NCBI GenBank assembly: GCA_903862645.1
Contig: CAIOZF010000216.1
Coordinates: forward strand, 1-57,866
DNA: 57,866 bases
Direction of reading: 5' to 3'
From: an uncultured Gammaproteobacteria bacterium
GTDB taxonomy: Bacteria; Pseudomonadota; Gammaproteobacteria; Pseudomonadales; Pseudohongiellaceae
Made by a program: the position numbers and the translations under genes. Below are positions 42,036 through 51,407 of the stretch, in pieces. Every line of letters begins with the position of its first letter. The first letter of the stretch is position 1. Below the pieces are notes generated by a model, which was given only the letters and a program-made list of their open reading frames with translations, had not been told where the DNA came from and searched no databases.

Positions 42036-43100
42036 ATGGCCGTAGATGCAGTTAAAGACCTGAACCGCGAGAAGGCGCTGAGCGCCGCCCTGTCACAGAT
42101 CGAGCGCCAGTTTGGCAAAGGCTCGATGATGCGTTTGGGAGAGAAGGGCAAGGAAGCAATCCCCGCGATTTCCACTGGTTCGCTGGGTCTGGATATCGCG
42201 CTGGGCATCGGCGGTCTGCCACGGGGCCGCATCGTGGAAATCTACGGTCCGGAGTCTTCCGGTAAAACCACTCTAACCTTGCAGGTCATCGCGGAATGTC
42301 AGCGTAACGGCGGCACCTGCGCCTTCATCGACGCGGAACACGCGCTCGACCCGATCTATGCCGGCAACCTCGGTGTGGATGTCGAGAATCTGCTGGTCAG
42401 CCAGCCCGACACTGGAGAACAGGCGCTGGAGATCTGCGACATGATCGTGCGCTCCGGTGCGGTGGATGTCGTGGTCATCGACTCCGTGGCGGCACTGACG
42501 CCGAAGGCCGAAATCGAAGGCGACATGGGCGACAGCCACATGGGCTTGCAGGCTCGTCTGATGTCCCAGGCGCTGCGCAAGATGACAGGCAATATCAAGA
42601 ATTCCAACACGCTGGTGATCTTCATCAACCAGATCCGCATGAAGATCGGCGTGATGTTCGGTTCGCCCGAGACCACTACCGGTGGTAACGCGCTGAAGTT
42701 CTACGCGTCTGTGCGTCTGGACATCCGCCGCATTGGTTCGATCAAGGAAGGCGAGGAAGTGGTGGGCAGCGAGACCCGCGTCAAAGTCGTCAAGAACAAA
42801 GTGGCGCCGCCTTTCCGTCAGTGTGAATTCCAGATCCTGTATGGCACCGGCATCTATCGCATGGGCGAAGTGATCGATCTGGGCGTGAAGCTCAATCTGA
42901 TAGACAAGTCAGGCGCCTGGTATGCCTACAACGGTGAGAAGATCGGTCAAGGCAAGAAGAACGTGGCCACTTATCTGGAAGAGAATCCCCATCTCGCCAA
43001 AGAGATTGAAGACAAGATTCGTGCGCAGTTGCTCGGTGGTGCCGCACCTATTCTGGTATCCGGTGGGGTGAACGAGGAAGACGACGGCGAGTTCGAATAA
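42036..43100 (+). CDS. recA: Recombinase RecA
   Basis: ATP-dependent strand-exchange protein and SOS coprotease. The 354-residue chain has Walker A GPESSGKT at 71-78, the DNA-binding loops ([35 protein letters not shown]) and an acidic C-terminus (NEEDDGEFE). The N-terminus [19 protein letters not shown] is typical. Preceded by a LexA-type box and followed 39 bp later by recX, which tunes it. Confidence 0.98.
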   Translation: MAVDAVKDLNREKALSAALSQIERQFGKGSMMRLGEKGKEAIPAISTGSLGLDIALGIGGLPRGRIVEIYGPESSGKTTLTLQVIAECQRNGGTCAFIDAEHALDPIYAGNLGVDVENLLVSQPDTGEQALEICDMIVRSGAVDVVVIDSVAALTPKAEIEGDMGDSHMGLQARLMSQALRKMTGNIKNSNTLVIFINQIRMKIGVMFGSPETTTGGNALKFYASVRLDIRRIGSIKEGEEVVGSETRVKVVKNKVAPPFRQCEFQILYGTGIYRMGEVIDLGVKLNLIDKSGAWYAYNGEKIGQGKKNVATYLEENPHLAKEIEDKIRAQLLGGAAPILVSGGVNEEDDGEFE

Positions 43101-43139
43101 GCCGCCGTCAATTGAAAGACAAAGGCAAAGGCATGCAAC

Positions 43140-43631
43140 GTGCGAACTGCTGCTGAAAACACGACGATGGTGGAGTTGCGACGGGCGGCGATGGATCTGC
43201 TGGCCCGGCGCGAACACTCCCGAGCTGAACTGCTTGAAAAGCTGCGCCGCAAATTTGGTGTGGAGGGAGGCGCGGCTACGCAGTGGCTCCCCGAAGTGCT
43301 CGATCAGCTTGAACAGGATGGCCTGCTCAACGATGAGCAGTATGTCGAAGCCTATGTCCGCTACCGACGCTCGCGTGGCTTTGGCCCGCTGCTGATTCGG
43401 CAGGAGTTGCGCGGCAAGGGTGTCGACAAATCTCTGATGGAGTGCATCCTGGCACCGCGTTCGCCAGTGTGGCTGGAGACCCTGCAAGAGTTGGTCGTCA
43501 GGAAACACAAACCTGTGCCCGATGGCGACCCCCAGGGGGCCCGCAAAGCCCGCCAGAAATTCTATCGCTTCTGCCTTTCACGCGGCTTTACGGCAGAGCA
43601 GATTGAGCGGGCTTTGCGACCCGAATCCTGA
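43140..43631 (+). CDS. recX: Regulatory protein RecX
   Basis: Modulates RecA filaments. The 163-residue, helix-rich basic protein has RecX repeat features: ALxxLARREHSRAEL-like start (AMDLLARREHSRAELLEKL), DGLLNDEQYVEAYV and RRSRGFGPLLIRQEL, then KFYRFCLSRGFTAEQIERAL. The start is GTG 43140 with AAAGGC upstream; the first nine residues are unconserved, and another GTG inside could be used. The convergent gap to the AraC-type gene (43632-43820) holds no gene. Confidence 0.93.
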   Translation: MRTAAENTTMVELRRAAMDLLARREHSRAELLEKLRRKFGVEGGAATQWLPEVLDQLEQDGLLNDEQYVEAYVRYRRSRGFGPLLIRQELRGKGVDKSLMECILAPRSPVWLETLQELVVRKHKPVPDGDPQGARKARQKFYRFCLSRGFTAEQIERALRPES

Positions 43632-43820
43632 TACGTAATGCCCCTGCCTATCTCCAAAGCCCCGCACCTCCTGGCAGGTTTTCATGCAAACGCTAGCTCA
43701 CGACAAACACCGGTCATCCAATGCCCAGTTGGCGCGAATCTCCTCCGCTATAACTGTGGATCCTGCGATTGACTATACTTATTGCAGCTATCAAGCCGCC
43801 TATCTAATCGAATCAAAAGT

Positions 43821-44957
43821 TCATGTCGATGCACTGGACTGGAGTGGCGTACTCTGCGCCGCATCCCGATACTGAGTTGGCGTCAGATTATGCAAGTCCT
43901 TGAACGCCTTGTTGAACGATGACAGTGCAGAGTACCCGACATCGAACGCTATATTAGCGATCGGCTCCCGCTGCTCGAAGGGCAGGGAGAGTCGACGGCA
44001 GGCTTCCTCGATACGGAATGCGTTAAGGAACTGATTAAAATTGCGGTAGCCCAGCTGTTTGTTGATTACCCGGCGCAAACGGTATTCCTGAATCGCCAGC
44101 CGTTCTGCCAATTCCCCGATCGTTAGCCCCGGCCTTGAGTACAACTTCTCCTTCTGAATCACATCGAAAATGCGCTCCACCTGAGCAGGGTTATCGATGC
44201 GTCGCTCCATGCTCGGAACAGGCATCAGGTGTGGCACGGCACTGATTCGAGTTCCTTCCTCACTAGGCAGGACGATCACCTGCAGCGCCTCGCCGTGCAG
44301 GCGCATCACGGTGAGGTTGAATGCCAATGTGATCAGGAACAGATAGAAGAACAGCCATTCGTTGGGGATGGGAGTCAGCGTGATGGAGTAGACGCTGGCG
44401 TAGTATTGCAGGGCCAGGATAAAGCCATTGATCAGAATCGCAGCGACCAGGACCGCCATGGCCACAGTGCAGGTGACGCGCAGTTTGCGGCGGGATTCGA
44501 CCAAGTCGCTGCTCAGGCCCTGGAATGCCATGAATACGGCATGCACGGAGAAACCGAGCATGATGAACTGCGGAATGACGTAGTACACGAAGTACTCAAA
44601 ATTAGCGGCGGGTGTGGCGCTGGAAGCAAACGAACCGTAAGCCCGCAGCCCCATGTAGACAGCCATCAGCATCCAAGCCCCAGAGGGCACGCGCTCATTG
44701 TCGACAAATAGAAAGCGCGACAGCAGCCATAGTACCGCCGGGGCCAGAGTGGCCATGCGGTAGAAGAGATACTGAACGGGGAAGTTCAGGTGAGTTTCGG
44801 GCAGATTCGCCATCACATAACAGATCAGACAGAAGCTGTAGAGGGAAAGCAACTGCCCAATGACCTGACGTCGATGAAAAGCGGCAAAAAACAGGGCGAC
44901 GAAGGTCAGCTGGGATATAGCCAGTACACTGATGGCGTTCAGTGAGAGTCCTAACAT
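43821..44957 (-). CDS. Membrane-anchored AraC-family transcriptional regulator
   Basis: A 378-residue protein with seven predicted membrane helices (about 5-27, 34-51, 62-85, 91-110, 122-145, 160-187, 199-219), a linker, and a C-terminal AraC/XylS DNA-binding domain (about 262-366) with two helix-turn-helix motifs, the second reading IANIAFDVGYSALSSFNKAFK. The layout suggests an integral sensor that binds DNA from the membrane, as in other 7TM-AraC proteins of environmental gammaproteobacteria. Ligand and targets are unknown. The gene upstream on the same strand, 95 bp away, encodes a secreted protein and may be a partner or target. Confidence 0.85.
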   Translation of the reverse strand: MLGLSLNAISVLAISQLTFVALFFAAFHRRQVIGQLLSLYSFCLICYVMANLPETHLNFPVQYLFYRMATLAPAVLWLLSRFLFVDNERVPSGAWMLMAVYMGLRAYGSFASSATPAANFEYFVYYVIPQFIMLGFSVHAVFMAFQGLSSDLVESRRKLRVTCTVAMAVLVAAILINGFILALQYYASVYSITLTPIPNEWLFFYLFLITLAFNLTVMRLHGEALQVIVLPSEEGTRISAVPHLMPVPSMERRIDNPAQVERIFDVIQKEKLYSRPGLTIGELAERLAIQEYRLRRVINKQLGYRNFNQFLNAFRIEEACRRLSLPFEQREPIANIAFDVGYSALSSFNKAFKDLHNLTPTQYRDAAQSTPLQSSAST

Positions 44958-45052
44958 GCTAAACCTCGGAAAGGCAGATTATTGTTGTTGCCAGCATGAA
45001 GCCACGTTTACGCGAGGAATGCCATCGCTTGCCTGGTTATTGCGTAATGCCG

Positions 45053-46018
45053 CTATTCGCTGACCTGCACGGTGATGTACTGGTCGTGGTAGAGGCCGCC
45101 GTCGTCGGCGCGTCCCCACAGCACATAGGTGCCCGGCTCGTCAAAAGTCACCGTGGTTTTGTAAAGTCCATCTTCTGGCACCGGAGGCGGTGTCCACAGG
45201 GCTCCCCATGGCGAGTTGGCCGAGGTACGAGTGTCTTCCCAAGGTTTGATCTGAGGTGGGTCGAAGCTGGCGTTGCCATCACCACGGTACACATTCCAGG
45301 ACAGGAACAGGCCGTTGGTCTTGCCGACGGTCGTTTGCCGGGGGGGAGTGAGGTAACGTGCCAGTCCAGTCGCTTCCGGCCGATTAACCGAGGCAGCGCG
45401 TGGTTTGGGGAGGCCGTCATCCTCCACCTTTGCCTCAATTATCAGAGGTTCCCCCATGCGCACTCGGCGGACCACCTGATCACCGACACGCTCGCCTATG
45501 ACCGACAGCACCGGTGGCACGTTCGCGCGTGATTCGGGGCTGCTGGTGCCGGCCCCCAGTGAACCTGTTTCGGAGGCAATCACCACATTGTCTACCACGT
45601 AGTCCCGAGCCAGCGTTGCATAGGCAATCTTGGTGACACCATTGATGTTGACAGTCCACGCTAGCTCTTTGTCTCCCCAATCTGCTGGAACCTGGACCTC
45701 GAAGGTAAAGCGATTGCGGCGTGGCAGGAAGTGAGTGGGTTGGCCGCGATCAGCATCGCCAGGCGTAAAGAAATTGTTCTCACCAACGGGGATGTCCAGT
45801 TCCTCTTCCCAGTTTTCATTATGGTAGCCAAACATGAAGACGAAACTGCCATCCGCATTTTCGCGCCACCCTTCATAGGCTGGCTCGACGTACTGTCCTT
45901 CTCGAAAAGTCTGCGCGGAAGACATTGGGCTGAAAATCGATCCGGCTGTCAGCAATATAAGAACTGTGATTGCGTGGAAGTGGGACGTGTTGGTGCGGGG
46001 TAGTGCGGCTACTCGCAT
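45053..46018 (-). CDS. Secreted protein of unknown function
   Basis: A 321-residue protein with a signal peptide (hydrophobic core about 15-30, cleavage expected after SSA at 35). The mature N-terminal half contains FMFGYHNENWEEELDIPVG, a GDADRGQPTHFLPRR segment and PADWGDKELAWTVNING; the C-terminal part looks beta-rich (about 165-321) and ends with a strand-like GTYVLWGRADDGGLYHDQYI, perhaps an Ig/PKD-like fold. I do not recognise a named family. ATG 46018 has AGGAG 7 nt upstream, a strong site. It lies upstream of the membrane AraC-type gene and 214 bp downstream of hsp20. Confidence 0.8.
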   Translation of the reverse strand: MRVAALPRTNTSHFHAITVLILLTAGSIFSPMSSAQTFREGQYVEPAYEGWRENADGSFVFMFGYHNENWEEELDIPVGENNFFTPGDADRGQPTHFLPRRNRFTFEVQVPADWGDKELAWTVNINGVTKIAYATLARDYVVDNVVIASETGSLGAGTSSPESRANVPPVLSVIGERVGDQVVRRVRMGEPLIIEAKVEDDGLPKPRAASVNRPEATGLARYLTPPRQTTVGKTNGLFLSWNVYRGDGNASFDPPQIKPWEDTRTSANSPWGALWTPPPVPEDGLYKTTVTFDEPGTYVLWGRADDGGLYHDQYITVQVSE

Positions 46019-46184
46019 GTTGAAGGCTCCTGTCGTGGACGCTCTATTATTGTCGTTGATCTTAGTGGCAAGACTGCAATCTTGAGCTCAATTTAGGGTA
46101 GCTCAGTGCGCTTGTCTGCCGTGAAGTGAATGATTTCTGACGAAAGTTGAAGAATTTCTGGGAGCCTGCCCCGTAGGCGAAATA

Positions 46185-46216
46185 CCCTGGCCTCATGCTT
46201 TGCCATGGGGCCAGGG
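46185..46216 (-). terminator. Hairpin downstream of hsp20
   Basis: A 13-bp stem (CCCTGGCCTCATG/CATGGGGCCAGGG, one T-G wobble) with a 6-nt loop begins 16 nt after the hsp20 stop. On the minus strand only a short TATTTC follows, so it is a terminator-like or mRNA-stabilising structure rather than a textbook one. It separates hsp20 from the secreted-protein gene. Confidence 0.55.
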
Positions 46217-46232
46217 CTTCAATGCGCAACGG

Positions 46233-46736
46233 TTAGACCGATGCCTCGTTGCTGATTCTTGCCTGTGCCGCTTGCCCCTTTGTACCTGCCGAAGTCTCGA
46301 TCAGCTGCGCAAGTTTGCCATTAACAGCGATCTGTCGCGGCTTCATGACTTCCGGAATCTCCCGCACCAGGTCGATATTGAGCAACCCATTCTGCAGCGA
46401 AGCACCAGTGACTTTTACATGGTCGGCCAGCTGAAAGACGCGCTCGAAGTTACGGCCGGCAATACCCTGATGCAGGTAATTGCGCTCCTTGCCGTCGTCA
46501 GCCTTCTTGCCTTTCACGGTAAGCGTCTGCCGTTCCGATTGAATCGCGATCTCTTCATCCACGAATCCTGCCACCGCCATGGTGATGCGGTACTGATCCT
46601 TGCCGAGCAGTTCGATGTTGTAAGGGGGATAACTGGGCTGGGTCTGCTCGCGCTGGGACACGGCGTCCAGCAGGGAAGTCAGATGGTCAAAGCCGATGGT
46701 GGATCGGTACAGCGGTGCAAAGTCAAACGTTCTCAT
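46233..46736 (-). CDS. Small heat-shock protein (Hsp20/IbpA type)
   Basis: Holding chaperone of the alpha-crystallin family that binds unfolding proteins for DnaK/ClpB. The 167-residue protein begins MRTFDFAPLYRSTIGFD, close to the IbpA N-terminus, with an alpha-crystallin domain (about 38-130, YNIELLGKDQYRITMAVAGF ... GLLNIDLVRE) and a C-terminal tail. ATG 46736 has GAGGATATGCACC upstream; the frame is open seven codons further, but that start lacks a ribosome site. I saw no sigma-32 promoter I would defend. Confidence 0.93.
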   Translation of the reverse strand: MRTFDFAPLYRSTIGFDHLTSLLDAVSQREQTQPSYPPYNIELLGKDQYRITMAVAGFVDEEIAIQSERQTLTVKGKKADDGKERNYLHQGIAGRNFERVFQLADHVKVTGASLQNGLLNIDLVREIPEVMKPRQIAVNGKLAQLIETSAGTKGQAAQARISNEASV

Positions 46737-46877
46737 GGTGCATATCCTCGTAAGCAATACAGTGAAAGTGATGAACCCATCCTAAGATCGAGTTCTGGGG
46801 CCGATCTCTCATGAGCATCGACCACTTTCAGCTAAATACGGGCATTCATATTTTTTTCAACCCCGGCGTTTCTCTCC

Positions 46878-46905
46878 TGTGGGAGCGGGCCTGCCCGCTC
46901 CCACA
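46878..46905. repeat. REP-like palindrome, copy A (perfect)
   Basis: TGTGGGAGCGGGC and its exact complement flank a 2-nt centre, 5 bp from the prpD stop. The sequence is of the REP type common in Pseudomonas. Related copies are at 48621 and 56747. It may stabilise or end the prpD transcript. Confidence 0.75.
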
Positions 46906-46909
46906 AGTT

Positions 46910-48358
46910 TCAAATTACCAGCAGATCCATGAATTCATGCACCGGAGTGGCTTCCAGGGCCTTCTGGTCCTTGCAGAGCGCGAAGATCTTGTCGACACGC
47001 GCAGCAGGGAAGCGCGTGGCCAGATTACTGCGGAATTTGCTCTCCAATAACGGTATCCCTTCGACACGACGACGGCGATGCCCCACTGGATACTCCACTT
47101 CGATCTTCTGCGTTGAAGTCCCATCCCTGAAGAAAATCTGCAATGCGTTGGCAATGGAGCGCTTGTCAGCTTCCAGATACTCGCGGGTATAACGTGGCTC
47201 CTCGATGACTTCCACCTTCTCACGCAACTGATCGATGATCGGATTGGCCCTGTGGAAATCATCCTCGTAGTCCTCTGCCACAAGATTGCCGAACGCCAGC
47301 GGGACAGCAGTCATGTACTGCAGGCAATGGTCACGATCCGCTGGATTGTTAAGCGGGCCACTCTTGCTGATGATGCGGATTGCGGACTCGTGAGTGTGAA
47401 TCACGATGCGCTCGATCTGGTCGAGACGATCCTTCACGAGAGGGTGCAGACGCACAGCCGCCTCGGCCGCAGTCTGCGAATGGAATTCGGCAGGGAAGGA
47501 GATTTTAAATAGAATCTGTTCCATTACATAGCTACCATAATCTCTTGTAAATAATAGCTTATTACCTTTGAGTGAGACGTCATAGAAGCCCCATTTCGGC
47601 GTGGTCAACACGCTGGGATAACCAATTTCGCCGCGCATGGTCAAGTCCGCGAGACGCACAGCGCGTGAGGTTGCATCGCCCGCCGCCCAGGATTTGCGCG
47701 GTCCGGCATTCGGAGAATGACGATAGGTGCGCAGGCTCGAACCATCGAGCCATGCTTGCGAGAGTGCGTCGATGATCTGCGCCTGCGATCCGCCGAGCAT
47801 CTGTGTCACCACGGCAGTGGAGGCAATCCGCACCAGCAGCACATGGCACAGCCCCACGCGGTTGAAGCTATTTTCCAATGCGATCACGCCCTGAATTTCA
47901 TGCGCCTTAATCATGGCCGTCAGCACGTCGCGCATCAGCAGCGGCGCTTTGCCTGCCGCTACGTTGCGCTGCGACAGGTAGTCAGCAACGGCCAGGATGC
48001 CGCCGAGGTTGTCGGACGGATGACCCCATTCGGCGGCCAGCCAGGTGTCGTTATAGTCCAGCCAGCGGATGATGCAGCCGATGTCCCAGGCTGCTTTTAC
48101 AGGGTCCAGACGAAATTGTGTGCCGGGAACGCGCGCTCCGTGCGGAACAATGGTGCCCTCGACCAGCGGGCCGAGCAGCTTGGTGCATTCGGGAAATCGC
48201 AGCGCCAGCAGGCCGCAGCCGAGCGTGTCCATTAGACAGTTGCGGGCGGTGTCGTAGGCCTCGGCGGAGGTGACCTGGTAATCGGTGACGTAGCGGGCGA
48301 TGTCCACCAGTTCCTGATCCGGCGCTGGTCTCTGGTTGTATTCCACGTTGGCTGACAT
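46910..48358 (-). CDS. prpD: 2-methylcitrate dehydratase PrpD
   Basis: MmgE/PrpD-family enzyme that dehydrates 2-methylcitrate in propionate breakdown. The 482-residue length equals that of E. coli PrpD (483). Characteristic segments are [50 protein letters not shown] and [13 protein letters not shown]. PrpD is the cofactor-free alternative to AcnD/PrpF, and neither of those is present here, which fits. It lies 297 bp after prpC, a large gap with hairpins, so it may be transcribed apart. Confidence 0.95.
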   Translation of the reverse strand: MSANVEYNQRPAPDQELVDIARYVTDYQVTSAEAYDTARNCLMDTLGCGLLALRFPECTKLLGPLVEGTIVPHGARVPGTQFRLDPVKAAWDIGCIIRWLDYNDTWLAAEWGHPSDNLGGILAVADYLSQRNVAAGKAPLLMRDVLTAMIKAHEIQGVIALENSFNRVGLCHVLLVRIASTAVVTQMLGGSQAQIIDALSQAWLDGSSLRTYRHSPNAGPRKSWAAGDATSRAVRLADLTMRGEIGYPSVLTTPKWGFYDVSLKGNKLLFTRDYGSYVMEQILFKISFPAEFHSQTAAEAAVRLHPLVKDRLDQIERIVIHTHESAIRIISKSGPLNNPADRDHCLQYMTAVPLAFGNLVAEDYEDDFHRANPIIDQLREKVEVIEEPRYTREYLEADKRSIANALQIFFRDGTSTQKIEVEYPVGHRRRRVEGIPLLESKFRSNLATRFPAARVDKIFALCKDQKALEATPVHEFMDLLVI

Positions 48359-48530
48359 AGAAAATCTCTTGGGTTATTGGGTTGTTTATGTGTGCTTCAG
48401 TAGGATTTTTTCATTTAGAGAAATATTTTAAAAATATTCACTTATTCATTGGCGCGTTTTGAAACTGTGCACTAACTTTATATTCGAGTACACGGAAGGT
48501 GTTTAAAAGCCTGCCAAGGATGACAGGCGT

Positions 48531-48592
48531 TGGGCTGAGTCCGGATATGCTTCCTAAAATCTCAGCCCAGGGGGGCGGCACTGCCGCCCCCC
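48531..48592. terminator. Tandem hairpins between prpC and prpD
   Basis: TGGGCTGAG (48531-48539) pairs with CTCAGCCCA (48561-48569). Immediately after, GGGGGGCGGC (48570-48579) pairs with GCCGCCCCCC (48583-48592) across a 3-nt loop, followed on the plus strand by GACTTTTT. With the T-run on the plus side it reads as a plus-strand terminator, yet both flanking genes are on the minus strand, where only GATTTTA follows. It may act in both directions or protect the prpC mRNA end. Confidence 0.5.
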
Positions 48593-48620
48593 GACTTTTT
48601 CTTTCAAAGCACTGACCCAG

Positions 48621-48643
48621 CGGGTGCGGGCCCGCTCCCACAA
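48621..48643. repeat. REP-like palindrome, copy B (imperfect)
   Basis: The second half, GCCCGCTCCCACAAG, matches copy A and the left arm is degenerate (CGGGTGCGGGC). It lies 13 bp downstream of the prpC stop, as copies A and C lie just after prpD and smc. Confidence 0.55.
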
Positions 48644-48655
48644 GATGGGCGTTAG

Positions 48656-49795
48656 TCAGCGGTCCGCGATATCCACCCACGGCATCGTCACCGGCCCGAT
48701 GTAGTCCGCACTCGGTCGAATAATACGATTGTTGGAGCGCTGCTCCTTCACGTGCGCCACCCAGCCGGTGACGCGGGACATCACAAAGATCGGCGTGAAC
48801 AGCTTGGTCGGAATCCCCATGAAGTGATACGCGGACGCGTGAAAGAAATCGGCATTGCAAAACAGCTTCTTCTCGCGCCACATGACTTCTTCGCAGCGCA
48901 CGGACACGGGATAGAGCACTTTGTCGTCCACCTGCGCCGCCAGCTTCTCCGCCCACTGCTTGATGATCACGTTGCGTGGATCGGACTCCGCATAGATCGC
49001 GTGTCCGAAGCCCATCACTTTCTCTTTACGAGCCAGCATACCGAGCAGCTCGCGCTCGGCTTCGTCGGGGCTCTGCCAACGCTCGATCATGTCCATCGCC
49101 GCCTCATTGGCACCGCCATGCAACGGACCACGCAGCGAGCCGATCGCCGCCGTCACGCAGGAATGCATGTCCGACAGTGTCGAAGCACACACGCGGGCCG
49201 TGAAAGTCGAGGCGTTGAACTCGTGCTCGGCATAAAGAATCAGCGACACGTTCATCACCTTTTCGAACAGCGCATTGGGCTTCTCGCCGCTGAGCATGTG
49301 CAGGAAATGCGCGCCGATGGAATCGTCGTCAAGAGCCGTCTCGATGCGCACGCCGTCATGGGTAAAGCGATACCAGTAACAGATGATGGAGGGCAGGGCA
49401 GCGACGAGGCGGTCGATCACGTCGTCCTGCTGCGCGAAGCTGTGTTCCATCTCCAGATTGCCTAGCATGGAGCAGCCGGTGCGCATCACATCCATCGGAT
49501 GAGCGTTGGCAGGGATGCGTTCCAGTACTTCTGTCAAAGCTTGAGGGAGAGCTCGCAGTGATTTGATTGTAATGATGTATTCATCGAATTCAGTGCGACT
49601 TGGAAGGTGTCCTCGCAGCAGCAGGAAGGCCACCTCTTCGAAGCGTGCTTTGTCGGCCAGTACACTGATATCGTAGCCCCGATAGGTGAGGCCCGAGCCG
49701 GTCTTGCCGACGGTGCACAGGGCGGTCTCGCCGGCAACCTGGCCGCGAAGGCCGGCGCCGGATAAGGGTTTTACTGCCATTCTCGTCTCCGACAC
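48656..49795 (-). CDS. prpC: 2-methylcitrate synthase
   Basis: Condenses propionyl-CoA and oxaloacetate. The 379-residue protein is of the short type II-like citrate synthase family: TGSGLTYRGYDI, CVTAAIGSLRGPLHGGANEA (active His), KVMGFGHAIY (second His) and CNADFFHASAY (Asp). Context between prpB and prpD separates it from citrate synthase GltA. It starts 7 bp after the prpB stop, so the two are co-transcribed. Confidence 0.95.
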   Translation of the reverse strand: MSETRMAVKPLSGAGLRGQVAGETALCTVGKTGSGLTYRGYDISVLADKARFEEVAFLLLRGHLPSRTEFDEYIITIKSLRALPQALTEVLERIPANAHPMDVMRTGCSMLGNLEMEHSFAQQDDVIDRLVAALPSIICYWYRFTHDGVRIETALDDDSIGAHFLHMLSGEKPNALFEKVMNVSLILYAEHEFNASTFTARVCASTLSDMHSCVTAAIGSLRGPLHGGANEAAMDMIERWQSPDEAERELLGMLARKEKVMGFGHAIYAESDPRNVIIKQWAEKLAAQVDDKVLYPVSVRCEEVMWREKKLFCNADFFHASAYHFMGIPTKLFTPIFVMSRVTGWVAHVKEQRSNNRIIRPSADYIGPVTMPWVDIADR

Positions 49796-49802
49796 TCAGA
49801 TT

Positions 49803-50684
49803 TCAGCTCTTGTTGAAAAGCCGATCCAGCCGCTCTTCATACTCGTGATAGCCCAGCACCTCGTAAAGCTTCTTCCGAGTCTGCATGCTGTCCACCACGC
49901 CGCGCTGATCGCCATCCTGCAGGATGCCGGCATATACCAGTTCGGCGGCACTGCTCATCGCCCGAAACGCACTCAGCGGGTACAACACCATGCCCACGCC
50001 AACGGCCGCCAGCTCAGCTTTGTTGAACAGTGGAGTCGCCCCAAATTCGGTAATGTTTGCCAGAATCGGCACGCGTACTACGGCACTGAAACGGCGGTAA
50101 TCTTCCAGGCTGGTGATCGCCTCTGGGAAGATCGCATCGGCACCAGCCTCGACACACGCTACGGCACGCTCAATCGCTGACTCAATCCCTTCCACGGCAA
50201 TTGCATCGGTACGCGCCATGATCACGAAATCGGCGTCGCTCTTCGCGTCTACCGCCGCCTTCACGCGGTCCACCATCTCGACCTTGCTCACAATCGCCTT
50301 GTTTGGCCGATGCCCACAGCGCTTTTGCGCCACCTGATCCTCCAGATGCACCGCCGCCGCGCCAGCCTTCTCCATGGCCTTGATGGTGCGCGCGATATTG
50401 AAGGCACCGCCCCAACCGGTATCTATGTCGACGAGCAGGGGCAGATCCGAGGCACTGGTAATACGGTCGACGTCGATAATCACGTCATTGAGACTGGTCA
50501 GGCCAAGATCCGGCAGCCCGTATGACGCATTTGCCACACCGGCACCGGACAAGTAGATCGCCTGATGCCCGGCGCGCTGAGCGAGCATCGCGCTGTAAGC
50601 ATTGATGGTGCCGACTATCTGCAGTGGCCAATTGGCCTGCAATGCCTGGCGAAATCTGGCGCCGGGGCTCGACTTAATTGACAT
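49803..50684 (-). CDS. prpB: 2-methylisocitrate lyase
   Basis: Cleaves 2-methylisocitrate to pyruvate and succinate. The 293-residue TIM barrel of the isocitrate-lyase/PEP-mutase superfamily has the catalytic motif KRCGH with Cys123, [16 protein letters not shown] and the N-terminal [16 protein letters not shown]. The start at ATG 50684 has AGAGG about 8 nt upstream; the open frame continues to 50852 without family sequence. First gene of prpBCD; the GntR- or PrpR-type regulator often found beside it is not in the window. Upstream 50685-50952 holds the expected promoter and a short repeat, no gene. Confidence 0.96.
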   Translation of the reverse strand: MSIKSSPGARFRQALQANWPLQIVGTINAYSAMLAQRAGHQAIYLSGAGVANASYGLPDLGLTSLNDVIIDVDRITSASDLPLLVDIDTGWGGAFNIARTIKAMEKAGAAAVHLEDQVAQKRCGHRPNKAIVSKVEMVDRVKAAVDAKSDADFVIMARTDAIAVEGIESAIERAVACVEAGADAIFPEAITSLEDYRRFSAVVRVPILANITEFGATPLFNKAELAAVGVGMVLYPLSAFRAMSSAAELVYAGILQDGDQRGVVDSMQTRKKLYEVLGYHEYEERLDRLFNKS

Positions 50685-50798
50685 GGATCGATCCTCTGGG
50701 TGCGGTGCAAAAACAGCCTGCAAGGTAAAGGAAAGCCCAGTTGAAGTAAATCCGGGCAAGTCGGCTTGACCGCGACCGAGTGCGGCCTGTCTCGGTGA

Positions 50799-50836
50799 AT
50801 GTGGGAGCGTACCCAAAGGGCATAAAAGCGCGCCCG
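50799..50836. repeat. Short dispersed repeat, copy 2
   Basis: ATGTGGGAGCGTACCCAAAG followed by GGCATAAAAGCGCGCCCGCT repeats the element at 41329 with few changes. A stem GGGC/GCCC is possible across ATAAAAGCGC. It lies about 115 bp upstream of prpB. Confidence 0.6.
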
Positions 50837-50952
50837 CTATAGGCACTACCACCAGGTCGCCTGCAGATCGGCCTCTTCGCGATGCGAAGAATCAGTTACC
50901 CTGGTTTTCCTGTATCTACTGGTGATGCTGGCATAGCCTTCCGCATAACTTC

Positions 50953-51182
50953 TCAGGGTGCCCAAAAATTGGGAAGTGTCAGGGCAACTTTGTCGAAGCT
51001 GAGAACGCGAGAGCATCCAAGCGCTTTTGCCTTGCGGGCGATCAGCGCGTCCTGAAAATCAGTTTTCTCAAACTCCAGGAAATCGTTCAAGGCGCTCCAA
51101 ATAACTTTGTTGTTTTCTAAACGGATGGGCGGGTCGTCAGGCAGCAGCTGTCTAAGAAGCACATTGGTGTCGATGGCAATTA
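50953..51182 (-). pseudogene. vapC-like PIN-domain toxin, internally deleted and without a start codon
   Basis: In the minus frame a PIN-type start, IAIDTNVLLRQLLPDDPPIR (first catalytic Asp present), runs directly into LENNKVIWSALNDFLEFEK and then the C-terminal core TDFQDALIARKAKALGCSRV and LSFDKVAL. VapC proteins are about 130 residues; here only about 76 remain. The region normally between the first 20 residues and the FxDALIA motif is largely gone. No ATG, GTG or TTG precedes IAIDTN in frame; the first possible one (GTG in the sixth codon) removes the first Asp. The frame overlaps the vapB-like stop by about 3 nt, as in real vapBC operons. I judge it inactive. Confidence 0.7.
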
Positions 51183-51407
51183 TCGAGGTTTGACCGCAAT
51201 TCTAAAAATGGCGTCGTCGCGAGACTCCGAATCCGTCAAGTCAGTATTCGCTTTCAGATGCTGCAACACGCCCGTACTGGCGTTGCTCCGTTGCTTGATG
51301 AATGTGATGTGCCCGTGGTGTTCGAGGATGGGAAATTGCTCGCCCGGCTGAATGTTAGCCTGTTTGCACAACTCTTTGGGTAACGATTAAGTCTTAATCT
51401 CCCTCAT
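51180..51407 (-). pseudogene. vapB/AbrB-like antitoxin with in-frame stop
   Basis: From ATG 51407 the frame reads MREIKT, then TAA (51387-51389), then SLPKELCKQANIQPGEQF and on to a stop at 51180, a SpoVT/AbrB-type swapped-hairpin antitoxin pattern (LPKEL...IQPGEQF...GHITF). The stop at codon 7 would leave only a reinitiation product from TTG 51371. With the deleted toxin next to it, this is a decayed vapBC module. A single-base sequencing error could imitate the stop. Confidence 0.6.

Noticed and set aside
43632-43820. Terminator-like CCTGCC...GGCAGGTTTTC between recX and the AraC-type gene
   Set aside because: The loop is long (over 25 nt) and the alternative stem is only 4 bp; support is too weak.
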